DNA of 64,000 nucleotides, from contig NZ_CP082923.1 in the NCBI RefSeq assembly GCF_019931575.1, forward strand, positions 806,001 through 870,000. Reading direction: 5' to 3'. The position numbers were made by a program, and so were the translations under genes. Below the pieces are notes generated by a model. The model was not told the origin of the DNA and searched no databases. It saw nothing but the letters and a program-made list of their open reading frames with translations. Source of the DNA: Caulobacter segnis. GTDB taxonomy: Bacteria; Pseudomonadota; Alphaproteobacteria; Caulobacterales; Caulobacteraceae. Shown in pieces: positions 49,334-61,864 of this stretch (within the stretch, counting starts at the first letter, position 1; every line of letters starts with the position of its first letter).

Positions 49334-50278
49334 TCAGCCGATCGTCGTGTTCCCCACGTCCACCGCGCCGTCACACGCCCCGCAGCGCAACACCGGCTCC
49401 AGCCGCGCGCCGCAGCGGTGGGTCAGGATTTCCGGACTTCCCTCGTTTCCTGACAGCCACCGATCACCCCAGGCCATCAGAGCCGCGACCAGCGGGAACA
49501 GGTCGCGGCCCTCGCGGGTCAGGCGGTATTCCCAGCGTTCCGGCCGCTCCTGGTAGCGCACGCGCTCCAGCACGCCGCGCGCGACCAGTCGCCCGAGGCG
49601 GTCGGTCAGGATGTTGCTGGCGACCTTCAGCTCGGCCTGAAAATCCTTGAACCGGCGCTGGCCATAGAAGGCCGCGGCCAGGACGTGGGCCGTCCAGCGG
49701 TCGCCCAGCACCTCGATCCCGCGCTCCAGCATCGGATGCAGGGCGGGGCCGCCGACGTCGTCGGAGCTGGCGCGGCGCGAATGGCGCGCGGGCGGGGCGG
49801 CCTCCAACCCGGCGCCGGGACCGGGCGACAGGGTGATGTCGCGCACCTTCACCGCCTCGCCGCACGCCTTGCAGACCAGCACAGGCTTCAGCGGCTGGCC
49901 GCAGGGCTCGTGGACGATGCGGTGCGAGGGGCAGTCGGGATCGAAGCGCCAGCGCATCTCCCAGCCCAGCAGCATCAGGGCCGAGTCGTAGAGGTCGCGG
50001 CCCATGGCCGTGAGCCGGTACTCGTGGCGCGGGGGCCTGTCCTGGTAGAGGCGCCGCTCCAGGACGCCGGCGGTCTCCAGGCGCTTGAGCCGGTCGGTCA
50101 GCAGCGAGCGGGCGATGCCGGTCATCTCGACGAAGCCGTCGAACCGCTTCACGCCCATGAAGGCGGCGTACAGCACCAGCAGGGTCCAGCGGTCGCCGAT
50201 CAGGTTCAGCGCGCGGGCGGCTGAACTGCGTCTGACCAGGACGGGGGCCTTAGGCGCTTGGGCCTTCTGGGGGACCAT
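49334..50278 (-). CDS. double-domain HxlR-type transcription regulator
   Basis: This 314-residue protein contains two HxlR winged-helix domains in tandem. Domain 1 is at about 18-95 (GDRWTLLVLYAAFMGVKRFDGFVEMTGIARSLLTDRLKRLE) and domain 2 at about 183-260 (GDRWTAHVLAAAFYGQRRFKDFQAELKVASNILTDRLGRL). Each is followed by a cysteine pair (CKACGEAV and CGACDGAV). Ordinary HxlR proteins are about 110-150 residues and act as dimers, so this one may be a built-in dimer with possible metal sites. It is divergent from a thiolase gene, its probable target. A TTG start 12 codons upstream is possible. Confidence 0.85.
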   Translation of the reverse strand: MVPQKAQAPKAPVLVRRSSAARALNLIGDRWTLLVLYAAFMGVKRFDGFVEMTGIARSLLTDRLKRLETAGVLERRLYQDRPPRHEYRLTAMGRDLYDSALMLLGWEMRWRFDPDCPSHRIVHEPCGQPLKPVLVCKACGEAVKVRDITLSPGPGAGLEAAPPARHSRRASSDDVGGPALHPMLERGIEVLGDRWTAHVLAAAFYGQRRFKDFQAELKVASNILTDRLGRLVARGVLERVRYQERPERWEYRLTREGRDLFPLVAALMAWGDRWLSGNEGSPEILTHRCGARLEPVLRCGACDGAVDVGNTTIG

Positions 50279-50397
50279 GGCCGGTTGGTGGGCCGCTTCG
50301 GCTTGGCGAGTCAATGTTCCGCGAGGCCGTGGACACGGCGATAGTCACTTGTATAGTTGGACTCACTGAGGAGCGTCCATCTGGGGAGGAGGCGCGC

Positions 50398-51621
50398 ATG
50401 GTCTATGTGCTGGGCGGCTGGCAGAGCGACTTCGCCGCCAACTGGAGCCGCGCGGGCCGCGACCTGGCCGACGCCTTCGCCGAGGCGGTGGGCGAGGGGC
50501 TGGCCGCCGTCGACCTGGATCCCGAGGACGTCGAGACCGGCCATGTCGGCAACTTCGCCGCCGAGCTGTTCGCGGGCCAGGGCCTGCTGGGCGGCCTGTT
50601 CGGCCTGGTCCACCCCGCCTTCGATGGCCTGCCGACGGCGCGGCACGAGGCGGCCTGCGCCTCGGGCAGCGTGGCGGTCCTGGCCGCGACGGCCGAGATC
50701 GAGGCCGGGCGCTACGACCTGGCCTGCGTGGTCGGGATCGAGCAGATGCGCAACGTCCCTGGCCAGAAGGCCGCCGAGAACCTGGGCAGCGCCGCCTGGG
50801 CCGGCCACGAGTTCCAGGACGCCCGCTTCCTGTGGCCGCGCGCCTTCTCCGACCTCGCCGACGAATACGACCGGCGCTATGGCCTGAAGTACGAGCACCT
50901 GATGGGCATCGCCGAGGTCAATTTCGCCAACGGCAAGCGCAATCCCAACGCCCAGACGCGGGCCTGGAACTTCGGTCCCGACGCCTTCACCGCCGACGAC
51001 GTCGCTAATCCCGTGGTGGAGGGGCGCACGCGCAAGCAGGACTGCGGCCAGGTCACCGACGGGACGGCCGTGGTGTTCCTGGCGTCGGAGCGGCGGGCCC
51101 GCGCCTACGCCGACAAGCGCGGCGTAACGCTGGAGAGCATCCCGCGCATCAAGGGCTGGGGCCACCGCTCGGCCCCGATCAGCTACGCCCGCAAGGTCGA
51201 GGCCAGCCGCGACCAGCCCTACGTCTTCCCGCAGGTGCGCCGCGCCATCCTGGACGCCCGGAGCCGGGCCGGGATCGCGCCGGACGTCTCCGGCATTGAC
51301 GCCGTGGAAACCCACGACTGCTTCACCGCCACCGAATACATGGCCATCGACCATCTGGGCCTGACTGCGCCCGGCGAGAGCTGGAAGGCGGTCGAGAACG
51401 GCGACATCGCGCTGGGCGGCGAGCTGCCGATCAACCCGTCCGGCGGGCTGATCGGAACGGGGCACCCCGTCGGGGCCACGGGCGTTCGTATGCTGCTGGA
51501 CGCATGGAAACAGACCACCGGCCAGGCCGGCGACTACCAGGTCGAGGGGGCCAGAACGGTGCAGACGTTGAACATCGGCGGTTCGACCACGACGACGGTG
51601 AGTTTCGTCGTGGGGACGTGA
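50398..51621 (+). CDS. thiolase-family acetyl-CoA acyltransferase
   Basis: This 407-residue enzyme is of the thiolase fold, in the SCP2-thiolase-like group. Cys87 in HEAACASGSVAV is the acyl-accepting nucleophile; His in HDCFTATE near 305 and the GTGHPVGATG loop near 356 complete the site. It could cleave 3-ketoacyl-CoA or make acetoacetyl-CoA. GGAGGAGG precedes the ATG. Longer upstream frames overlap the HxlR promoter. It is divergent from a double HxlR regulator and followed by a repeat and a DUF1295 gene. Confidence 0.83.
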   Translation: MVYVLGGWQSDFAANWSRAGRDLADAFAEAVGEGLAAVDLDPEDVETGHVGNFAAELFAGQGLLGGLFGLVHPAFDGLPTARHEAACASGSVAVLAATAEIEAGRYDLACVVGIEQMRNVPGQKAAENLGSAAWAGHEFQDARFLWPRAFSDLADEYDRRYGLKYEHLMGIAEVNFANGKRNPNAQTRAWNFGPDAFTADDVANPVVEGRTRKQDCGQVTDGTAVVFLASERRARAYADKRGVTLESIPRIKGWGHRSAPISYARKVEASRDQPYVFPQVRRAILDARSRAGIAPDVSGIDAVETHDCFTATEYMAIDHLGLTAPGESWKAVENGDIALGGELPINPSGGLIGTGHPVGATGVRMLLDAWKQTTGQAGDYQVEGARTVQTLNIGGSTTTTVSFVVGT

Positions 51622-51635
51622 AGCCGCGCTTACGC

Positions 51636-51777
51636 TCTCCTCCCCCTCTGGGGGAGGGGGACCGCCGAACGGCGGTGGAGGGGGCTTGGGGGCGCTGAAC
51701 CTCGGAACCGCTTCGCGACCCCCTCCGTCTCGATGCGTATTCGCATCGATCCACCTCCCCCTCATGGGGAGGAGAGA
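51636..51777. repeat. ~140-bp GC-rich interspersed repeat, copy C
   Basis: It begins TCTCCTCCCCCTCTGGGGGA and ends CCACCTCCCCCTCATGGGGA. It is nearly identical to copy D in the first 60 bases, including ACCGCCGAACGGCGGTGGAG, and in GATGCGTATTCGCATC. It lies in the 177-base gap between the thiolase and DUF1295 genes, both on the plus strand. Confidence 0.88.
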
Positions 51778-51798
51778 GAAATCCGATCAAGGTCTTCC

Positions 51799-52620
51799 AT
51801 GCCCGCCATCCTCACCACCCTCGCCGTCAACGCCGCCGTCTCGGCGCTCGCCTTTCTGGTGTTGTGGGTCGTCAGTCTAAGGATCAAGGACGTCAGCTTC
51901 ATCGACGCCTGGTGGGGGCCCAGCATGGCGCTGCTGGCCTGGAGCGCCTTCCTGCAGGCCCCGCCCACCCCGCACGGCCTGCTGCTGACGGGGCTGTGCA
52001 CCCTGTGGGCGGCGCGGCTGGGCGGGTATCTGTTCTGGCGGTGGCGCAAGCACGGGGCCGATCGGCGCTATGTGTCGATGATCGCCCATGCCGAGAAGAC
52101 GCGCGGCTGGGGCTTCGCCAAGACGGCGCTGATCTTCGTGTTCTCGCTGCAGTACGTGCTGGGCTTCGTCGTCGCCCTGCCGGTGCAGCTGGGCCAGCAG
52201 CCGGGCGCTTTGGGACCGCTAGCCTGGGCCGGCGCGGCACTGGCGATCGTCGGCGTCGCCTTCGAGACGATCGGCGACGCTCAGCTGACCGCCTTCAAGG
52301 CCGACCCGGCCAACGCCGGCAAGGTCATGGATCGGGGCCTGTGGCGCTACACCCGCCACCCCAACTATTTCGGCGACGCCTGCGTCTGGTGGGGCCTCTA
52401 CCTGATCGCCGCCGAGACCGGCCTTGGCGCCTGGAGCCTGCCGGGGCCCGTGCTGATCACCTTCCTGCTGACCAAGTGGAGCGGGGTCCCGACGACCGAA
52501 GGGCGGATGCGCAAGTCCAAGCCGGGGTACGAGGCGTATGTGGCGCGGACCAGCGGGTTCGTGCCGTGGTTTCCGAGAAATCTCCCTCTCCCCGAGGGAG
52601 AGGGCGGGGCCCGCCGCTGA
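51799..52620 (+). CDS. DUF1295 membrane protein, steroid 5-alpha reductase-like
   Basis: This 273-residue integral membrane protein has about six helices and ends with the isoprenylcysteine methyltransferase/steroid reductase-like core: VMDRGLWRYTRHPNYFGDACVWWGLYLI (about 183-210), where RHPNYFGD is the NADPH- or SAM-site motif. Substrate is unknown. The last 12 or so residues (NLPLPEGEGGARR) are encoded by GC-rich repeat sequence, so the native C-terminus probably once ended earlier. An in-frame start 22 codons upstream lies in repeat copy C and is rejected. Confidence 0.83.
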   Translation: MPAILTTLAVNAAVSALAFLVLWVVSLRIKDVSFIDAWWGPSMALLAWSAFLQAPPTPHGLLLTGLCTLWAARLGGYLFWRWRKHGADRRYVSMIAHAEKTRGWGFAKTALIFVFSLQYVLGFVVALPVQLGQQPGALGPLAWAGAALAIVGVAFETIGDAQLTAFKADPANAGKVMDRGLWRYTRHPNYFGDACVWWGLYLIAAETGLGAWSLPGPVLITFLLTKWSGVPTTEGRMRKSKPGYEAYVARTSGFVPWFPRNLPLPEGEGGARR

Positions 52621-52626
52621 AGGCGG

Positions 52627-52700
52627 TGGGAGGGTGAGGGGTTATGAGGTCTGACGCTGCGGCCGCGCCCCGGCCGGCGCTGTAAACCCTCACCCTCCCA
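52627..52700. repeat. inverted repeat between convergent DUF1295 and DUF72 genes
   Basis: Seventeen-base arms, TGGGAGGGTGAGGGGTT (52627-52643) and AAACCCTCACCCTCCCA (52684-52700), pair with one mismatch around a 40-base loop. CTCTCCCC/GGGAGAGG elements flank it on each side. It could act as a two-way terminator. Confidence 0.7.
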
Positions 52701-52739
52701 CGCTGCGCGCGGATCCCTCCCTCTCCCCCGGGGAGAGGG

Positions 52740-53495
52740 TTACTTTGCCAACTTCTCGATCAACGCCATCGCCGCCGCCGGATTGCGCACCTTGGCCCCG
52801 GCGATGAAATAGGCGAATACGTCGCCGCGCTCGGCCCACTTCCGCGCCTGCTTCACCACCCCGTCCAGCTCCTCCGAGCTCATGCCCGTCGGCTCGTCGG
52901 CCTTGCTGGACATCAGGCGGGCATAGGTGAAGTCGGCGGTCGGCTCGTCGATGCACGGCCAGGTCGGCTCCTCGTCGTCGACCGCGTAGACGATGGCCGC
53001 GCCGTACTTGGCGGCCAGGTCGTAGAACTCCTGGCAGGCGAAGGTCGGGTTGCGGACCTCCAGCGCGTGGCGCAGGCGCACCCCGCCGCGCTCCTTCGGC
53101 AGTAATTTCAGGAAACCCTCGAAATCCGCCGGGTCGAACTTTTTGGTGCCCATGAACTGCCAGTTGATGGGGCCCAGTTTCGGCCCAAGCTCCTCCAGCC
53201 CCTGGGACAGGAATTTCTCGAGCGAGTCGTTGTTCTCGGAGAGCACCTTGCGGTTGGTGCAGAACCGGCTGGCCTTGACCGCGAACACGAAGTCGTCGGG
53301 CGTCTCGTCGCGCCACTTCTGCCAGCTGTTGGGCTTGAAGGTCGAATAGTAGGTGCCGTTGATCTCGATGCTGGTCAGCTTGGACGCGGCATATTTCAGC
53401 TCGTCCTTCTGCTTGAGATCGTCGGGATAGAAGGCCCCGCGCCAGGGTTCGAACGTCCAGCCGCCGATGCCCGTCCGGATCACGCCCTTGGCCAT
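52740..53495 (-). CDS. DUF72 family protein (YecE-like)
   Basis: This 251-residue protein has the TIM-barrel pattern of DUF72: IRTGIGGWTFEPWRGAFYPDDLKQKDELKYAASKLTSIEINGTYYSTF at the start and RHALEVRNPTFACQEFYDLAAKYGAAIVYAVDD in the middle. Family function is unknown. GGAAGGGAAC precedes the chosen ATG. It may form an operon with nothing downstream; the upstream VOC gene is on the same strand 73 bases away. Confidence 0.85.
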   Translation of the reverse strand: MAKGVIRTGIGGWTFEPWRGAFYPDDLKQKDELKYAASKLTSIEINGTYYSTFKPNSWQKWRDETPDDFVFAVKASRFCTNRKVLSENNDSLEKFLSQGLEELGPKLGPINWQFMGTKKFDPADFEGFLKLLPKERGGVRLRHALEVRNPTFACQEFYDLAAKYGAAIVYAVDDEEPTWPCIDEPTADFTYARLMSSKADEPTGMSSEELDGVVKQARKWAERGDVFAYFIAGAKVRNPAAAMALIEKLAK

Positions 53496-53568
53496 GTTTG
53501 TTCCCTTCCTGTTCACGGCGGAACTTAGGCGAGCGCGGGCGCGACGTCGAGCGGATTCAGCCGCCTTT

Positions 53569-53934
53569 TCAGGTCGGAGCCGGCTGGCCGAAGGTGATCC
53601 AGAAACGGTTGAGATCGCGGATGACGAACTCGCGCATGCCATGCTCGGTGTCGTGCGGCGGCTGGAACACGTCGACCCGGTCCTTGAGGCCGTCGAACAG
53701 CGCGTCCAGGCCATCGTCGACGCCGACATAGAGGTCGACCTCGCGCCGGTGGGCCAGCGAGGGCAGGCCGCCCGCGCCGAACATCACCGCCCCGTCGCCC
53801 AGGGTCAGCCGCGCCCAGGTCCAGGCGCCGTCCAGGCTGTGGAAGCCGGTCAGCACGAAGCCGAGGTCGCGATACCAGTCGGCGGCTTCGCGCACGTCGG
53901 GCACATGGATCATCGGAGTGATCGAGCCGGGCAT
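53569..53934 (-). CDS. VOC/glyoxalase-family small protein
   Basis: This 121-residue protein has the paired beta-alpha-beta-beta-beta fold of the vicinal-oxygen-chelate family: [26 protein letters not shown] and, in the second half, [11 protein letters not shown]...[29 protein letters not shown]. His near residue 9 and the E/D near 110 could be metal ligands. It resembles bleomycin-resistance-like proteins, but no substrate is implied by context. A repeat copy lies just upstream. Confidence 0.78.
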   Translation of the reverse strand: MPGSITPMIHVPDVREAADWYRDLGFVLTGFHSLDGAWTWARLTLGDGAVMFGAGGLPSLAHRREVDLYVGVDDGLDALFDGLKDRVDVFQPPHDTEHGMREFVIRDLNRFWITFGQPAPT

Positions 53935-53986
53935 GGGTGTCCTCCCGAGGCGGAGGTTAGCCTAGATTCAGAAACAGGCGAGACCC

Positions 53987-54130
53987 TCTCCTCCCCCTCT
54001 GGGGGAGGGGGACCGCCGAACGGCGGTGGAGGGGGCTTCGGGGCGCGGCCTATGCAGAACCGCTTGCGCGGACCCCCTCCGTCTCGATGCGTCTTCGCAT
54101 CGATCCACCTCCCCCTAATGGGGAGGAGAG
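53987..54130. repeat. ~140-bp GC-rich interspersed repeat, copy D
   Basis: It begins TCTCCTCCCCCTCTGGGGGA, carries CCGCCGAACGGCGGTGGAGG and GATGCGTCTTCGCATC, and ends CCACCTCCCCCTAATGGGG. It lies just upstream of the VOC gene start and beyond the serine deaminase stop, both on the minus strand. Confidence 0.88.
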
Positions 54131-54136
54131 TTGGCT

Positions 54137-55525
<1,389 letters not shown>

Positions 55526-55563
55526 GGGTACTCTAGATAATCATTTCAGCCCCCAGATCCGTC

Positions 55564-55719
55564 TCCCCGGCGAAAGCCGGGGCCCAGATCGAACCCAGGA
55601 GCGTTTGCCGAACGGTCGAGGCTGTCGGCGAACCCGCCCCAACCGCTCAGGCTATATCTGGGCCCCGGCTGGAGTTTATGCTCGGGCGCGCGAAGCGCGA
55701 CCCGTGGCGCCGGGGAAAC
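55564..55719. repeat. paired palindrome with an interrupted arm
   Basis: The left arm holds CCCCGGCGAAAGCCGGGG and continues CCCAGAT. The right arm begins ATCTGGGCCCCGGCT, complementary to 55575-55589, but then about 37 unrelated bases follow before CGCCGGGGAAACGGGGA resumes the motif. Elsewhere (45946-46072) the family arm is uninterrupted. It lies between the sdaA and M28 peptidase genes. Confidence 0.65.
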
Positions 55720-55728
55720 GGGGAAGGT

Positions 55729-57384
<1,656 letters not shown>

Positions 57385-57478
57385 CAAGGGCCCTCTACGG
57401 GAGCAAATCTTGGCGCGGACCCTAGTGACGGTTTTGGAGCATGGCTAGGTAGTTTGGCGCGCGGTAGCGATACCGCGA

Positions 57479-58672
57479 TCAGGCGCTGATCCGACGCCCA
57501 TCCACCGCCCACCGTTCCAGCGTCTGACCGTCCCAGACGTGCAGGGCGTCGTAGAGGTTGATGGTCGGGTCGCAGTGGCCCGGTTGCAGCCAGACCAGGT
57601 CGCCGACCTGGGGCGCGTCGGCCGGAAACGCCCGGGCCGGATCGGCGTCGGCGGCGGACACGGCCTTGTCGAAGCCCAGCGGATCGCGCCCGGCGGCCTT
57701 CAGCACGTCGAGGGTGGCGGGGTGGGCGATCATGCCGTGCTCGTCGCCCATCGGCCGCCACAGCGACCCGCTTGCGGCGCCGGCGACGACGCGGGCCGGT
57801 GGCCCGTCCATCGATACGGCCTTGAAGCCGGCGTCGACCACGACGTGGCTCTTGTGGCGGGCCGAGACGACGGTGGCGGCGATGAACAGCGCCGGCTCGA
57901 ACGGCCAGTCGCCGCCGCCGGGCGCGCCGCAGGCGTCGTACTCGACGTCCATCACCGCGTAGGAGCCGGCCTGCAGTTCGGTGAACACGCCCGAGGCCAG
58001 GTCGAAGGCGTGGGTCCCGGTGCCGCCGCCGGTCACGACGGGCGGCGCCAGTCCGACGGCGGTCAGCTCGGCGACGACGCCCTTCAGCGCGGCGAAGGCG
58101 GTCTCGTCGGCGGCCTGGCGCAGGGTCCCGTCGTCCAGATGCTGCAGGTGGCCGAGATAGGCCTGGATGCCGGCGAACCGCAGGCCCGGCGCGGCGTCGG
58201 CGGCGCGGGCCAGCTTCAGGGCCTCGTGCGCATAGACGCCGGTGCGATGGGTGCCAAGGTCGAGGTCGACGACCAGGTCCAGGGTGACGCCGGCCGCCAC
58301 GGCGGCGTCCGACAGCCGGTCGATCTGGCCCTCGTCATCGGCCACCGCGCCGACGGTTGCGCCCGTTCGGGCCAGGGCGGCGAGACGGGCCGCGCCCCAC
58401 GGCGGGGCGGGGGCGGTGACCAGCACGTTCTTGATCCCGCCGGCGACATAGGCCTCGGCCTCGCCCACGGTCTGGCAGCACAGGCCAACCGCGCCGCCCT
58501 CGACGATCAGCCGACCCAGGGGCGAGCACTTGTGGGTCTTGCCGTGAGCCCGCAGCCGCACGCCGGCGGCGTCGCACAGGGCTTGCATGCGGGCGATGTT
58601 GCGGGTCAGCGCCGCGCGATCGACGACGAGGAGCGGGGTCTGGGGGAGGGCGGCTGCGCTTGGAAAGTTCAC
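57479..58672 (-). CDS. D-threonine aldolase/D-serine dehydratase-family PLP protein
   Basis: This 397-residue protein has an alanine-racemase-like PLP barrel (LRAHGKTHKC gives the PLP lysine; about 40-50) and a C-terminal metal site with the typical His-x-Cys (QPGHCDPT). The family includes D-threonine aldolase, DSD1 D-serine dehydratase and 3-hydroxyaspartate aldolase (BhcC). It follows a threonine-dehydratase-family gene by 64 bases, the order seen for bhcB-bhcC, so hydroxyaspartate cleavage is possible, but the other bhc genes are not in the window. Specificity is unresolved. Confidence 0.8.
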   Translation of the reverse strand: MNFPSAAALPQTPLLVVDRAALTRNIARMQALCDAAGVRLRAHGKTHKCSPLGRLIVEGGAVGLCCQTVGEAEAYVAGGIKNVLVTAPAPPWGAARLAALARTGATVGAVADDEGQIDRLSDAAVAAGVTLDLVVDLDLGTHRTGVYAHEALKLARAADAAPGLRFAGIQAYLGHLQHLDDGTLRQAADETAFAALKGVVAELTAVGLAPPVVTGGGTGTHAFDLASGVFTELQAGSYAVMDVEYDACGAPGGGDWPFEPALFIAATVVSARHKSHVVVDAGFKAVSMDGPPARVVAGAASGSLWRPMGDEHGMIAHPATLDVLKAAGRDPLGFDKAVSAADADPARAFPADAPQVGDLVWLQPGHCDPTINLYDALHVWDGQTLERWAVDGRRISA

Positions 58673-58692
58673 TTGATCCCTATCCCCTAAAC

Positions 58693-58724
58693 CCGCTCAT
58701 CCTCGCGAGAGCGGGGATGAGCGG
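58693..58724. repeat. palindromic hairpin (CCGCTCATCC type)
   Basis: CCGCTCATCC and GGATGAGCGG pair across a 12-base loop that itself contains a small CGCGAGAGCG hairpin. It belongs to the family at 14091-14194 and sits in the 64-base gap between the two PLP genes, where it might act as partial terminator. Confidence 0.65.
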
Positions 58725-58736
58725 TGACACGAAAGC

Positions 58737-59714
58737 TTAGATCTCGCCCTTCAACACGCTCGCGAACAAGTCCGGATCGACATTGCCGCCCGACAGCACG
58801 ATCGCCGCCGTCTTGCCCTTCAGATCCACCTTGCCCGTCAGCGCCGCCGTTAGCGCCACGCAGCCGCCGGGCTCGACCACCAGCTTCAACGTCGAGAACG
58901 CAAACCGCATCGCCTCGGCGACCTCGGCGTCGGTCACCGCCACGACGCCCGCGAGGTTGCGCTGGTTGATCGGCCAGGTCAGTTCGCCGGGGATCGGGGT
59001 CAGCAGGGCGTCGCAGATCGAGCGGGCGTCCTTGTCGATGGTCTCGCGCTGGCCGCTCGCCAGCGAGCGGCGGGTCTCGTCGAAGCCGGCGGGCTCGGCC
59101 CCCCAGACCTCCGTGGACGGCGACAGCGCCTTCACCGCCGTCGAGGTCCCGGCGATCAGGCCGCCGCCGCCGACCGGCGAGAGCACGCGGTCCAGTTCGA
59201 CGCCCAGCGCCCGGGCCTGGGCGATGATTTCCAGCCCCAGCGTGCCTTGGCCGGCGATGATGTGCGGATCGTCGTAGGATGGCACGACCGTGCAGCCGCG
59301 CTCGGCGGCGATCTGGTCGGCGATGGCGACGCGGTCCTCGGTGAAGCGGTCGTAGAAGCGGATCTCGGCCCCGAAGCCCCTCGTCCCCTCGACCTTCACG
59401 GTCGGCGAGTCCGACGGCATGACGATCAGGGCGGGGATTTCCAGCAGCTTGGCCGCCAGGGCCACGCCCTGGGCGTGGTTGCCGGACGAGAAGGCCACGA
59501 CCCCGCGCGCCTTCTCCGCGTCGCTCAGCTGGCTCAGGCGATTATAGGCGCCGCGGAACTTGAAGGCCCCGGCCCGCTGCAGGGTCTCGGGCTTGAGGAA
59601 CACCCGGCCGCCCAGGCGTTCGTTCAGGGCGGGGCTCTCGATCAGCGGCGTCTCGACGGCCTGGCCCTCGAGGCGTTTGGCGGCGGCTTCGATGTCGGAA
59701 AGGGCGATGGTCAT
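58737..59714 (-). CDS. threonine dehydratase-family PLP lyase (hydroxyaspartate dehydratase candidate)
   Basis: This 325-residue fold-type II PLP enzyme has the Schiff-base lysine at 52 in RAGAFKFRGAYN, SSGNHAQGVALAA near 77 and the glycine-rich loop SPVGGGGLIAG near 175. It lacks the C-terminal ACT-like regulatory domain of biosynthetic threonine deaminase. Members include catabolic threonine/serine dehydratase, serine racemase and threo-3-hydroxyaspartate dehydratase. Pairing with a D-threonine aldolase-family gene favours a hydroxy-amino-acid route. The ATG at 59714 is preferred; upstream codons overlap the divergent gene promoter. Confidence 0.85.
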   Translation of the reverse strand: MTIALSDIEAAAKRLEGQAVETPLIESPALNERLGGRVFLKPETLQRAGAFKFRGAYNRLSQLSDAEKARGVVAFSSGNHAQGVALAAKLLEIPALIVMPSDSPTVKVEGTRGFGAEIRFYDRFTEDRVAIADQIAAERGCTVVPSYDDPHIIAGQGTLGLEIIAQARALGVELDRVLSPVGGGGLIAGTSTAVKALSPSTEVWGAEPAGFDETRRSLASGQRETIDKDARSICDALLTPIPGELTWPINQRNLAGVVAVTDAEVAEAMRFAFSTLKLVVEPGGCVALTAALTGKVDLKGKTAAIVLSGGNVDPDLFASVLKGEI

Positions 59715-59814
59715 GGCGCAAAGGTCTAGCTCGCGTTTCGCCGCATCGAAACCCTTTGCGGGTCGCATCGTTCGATCCATATAGGGCAAGGGCTCAGCTG
59801 TTCAGGACGACTCC

Positions 59815-60438
59815 ATGAAGACCGCCATGTTCGCCGCCGTGGCCGCCTCCCTGCTGGGAAGCGCCGCGCTGGGTTTCGCCGCGCCCGCCATGGCCGGGGA
59901 AGCCTTCGTCGGCGTCTACAAGCACGACGTGACCTTCATCGGCAAAGCCGTCGGCCTGGGCGCCGCGGGGCGCGAGGACGGCTACGACGTCCACCTGGGC
60001 TACCGCACCGACAAGCTGGAAAACCTGCGCTGGCTGGGCAAGCCGCAGGTCCACACGATGGTGTCGATCAACAGCGAGAACAAATCCAACTTCGTGGCCG
60101 CCGGTTTCGACTGGAAGCTCGACTTCGGCCAGCCGGGCGGCTTCTACCTGCGCCCTGGCATGGGCCTGGCCTATACGGACGGCAAGGCCAAGCTGCCGCC
60201 GGCCAATGCGCCGAACATCAGCGACGAGGAGCGGGCCCGCCGCACCTATCTCTACTATCACCGCATTGAATTCGGCTCGCACGTGCTGTTCGAGCCGGAG
60301 CTGGCCCTGGGCTACCAGGTCAGCGACAAGGTGTCGGTGGAACTCAGCTACACCCACCTGTCGAACGGCCAGATCTTTCACCAGGGCAAGAACCAGGGGC
60401 TTGACGACGCGGGGGTCCGGCTGGTTTACGCCTTCTGA
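59815..60438 (+). CDS. PagL-like outer-membrane lipid A deacylase (acyloxyacyl hydrolase family)
   Basis: This 207-residue protein has a signal peptide ending APAMAG at about 28 and then alternating hydrophobic strands suiting an 8-stranded outer-membrane barrel, ending with a terminal Phe (VRLVYAF). YTHLSNG (His181, Ser183) near the C-terminus matches the PagL catalytic His-x-Ser. The expected acidic third residue is not obvious at the usual spacing, so activity is uncertain. PagL removes the 3-O-linked acyl chain from lipid A. It is divergent from the dehydratase gene and not linked to LPS genes. Confidence 0.7.
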   Translation: MKTAMFAAVAASLLGSAALGFAAPAMAGEAFVGVYKHDVTFIGKAVGLGAAGREDGYDVHLGYRTDKLENLRWLGKPQVHTMVSINSENKSNFVAAGFDWKLDFGQPGGFYLRPGMGLAYTDGKAKLPPANAPNISDEERARRTYLYYHRIEFGSHVLFEPELALGYQVSDKVSVELSYTHLSNGQIFHQGKNQGLDDAGVRLVYAF

Positions 60439-60561
60439 CTTCGCGCGGGTCAGATTTGACCGATCGCGCGGCGCCGCCCAAAACTGATTGAACGTCCGGG
60501 GTCGAGTCCTGTCGAAGGACCCCGCGACGTCACCCGGCAGGCGACAAGGCATATCTCTACC

Positions 60562-61848
<1,287 letters not shown>

Positions 61849-61864
61849 CGGACGAGAGGGGCGA

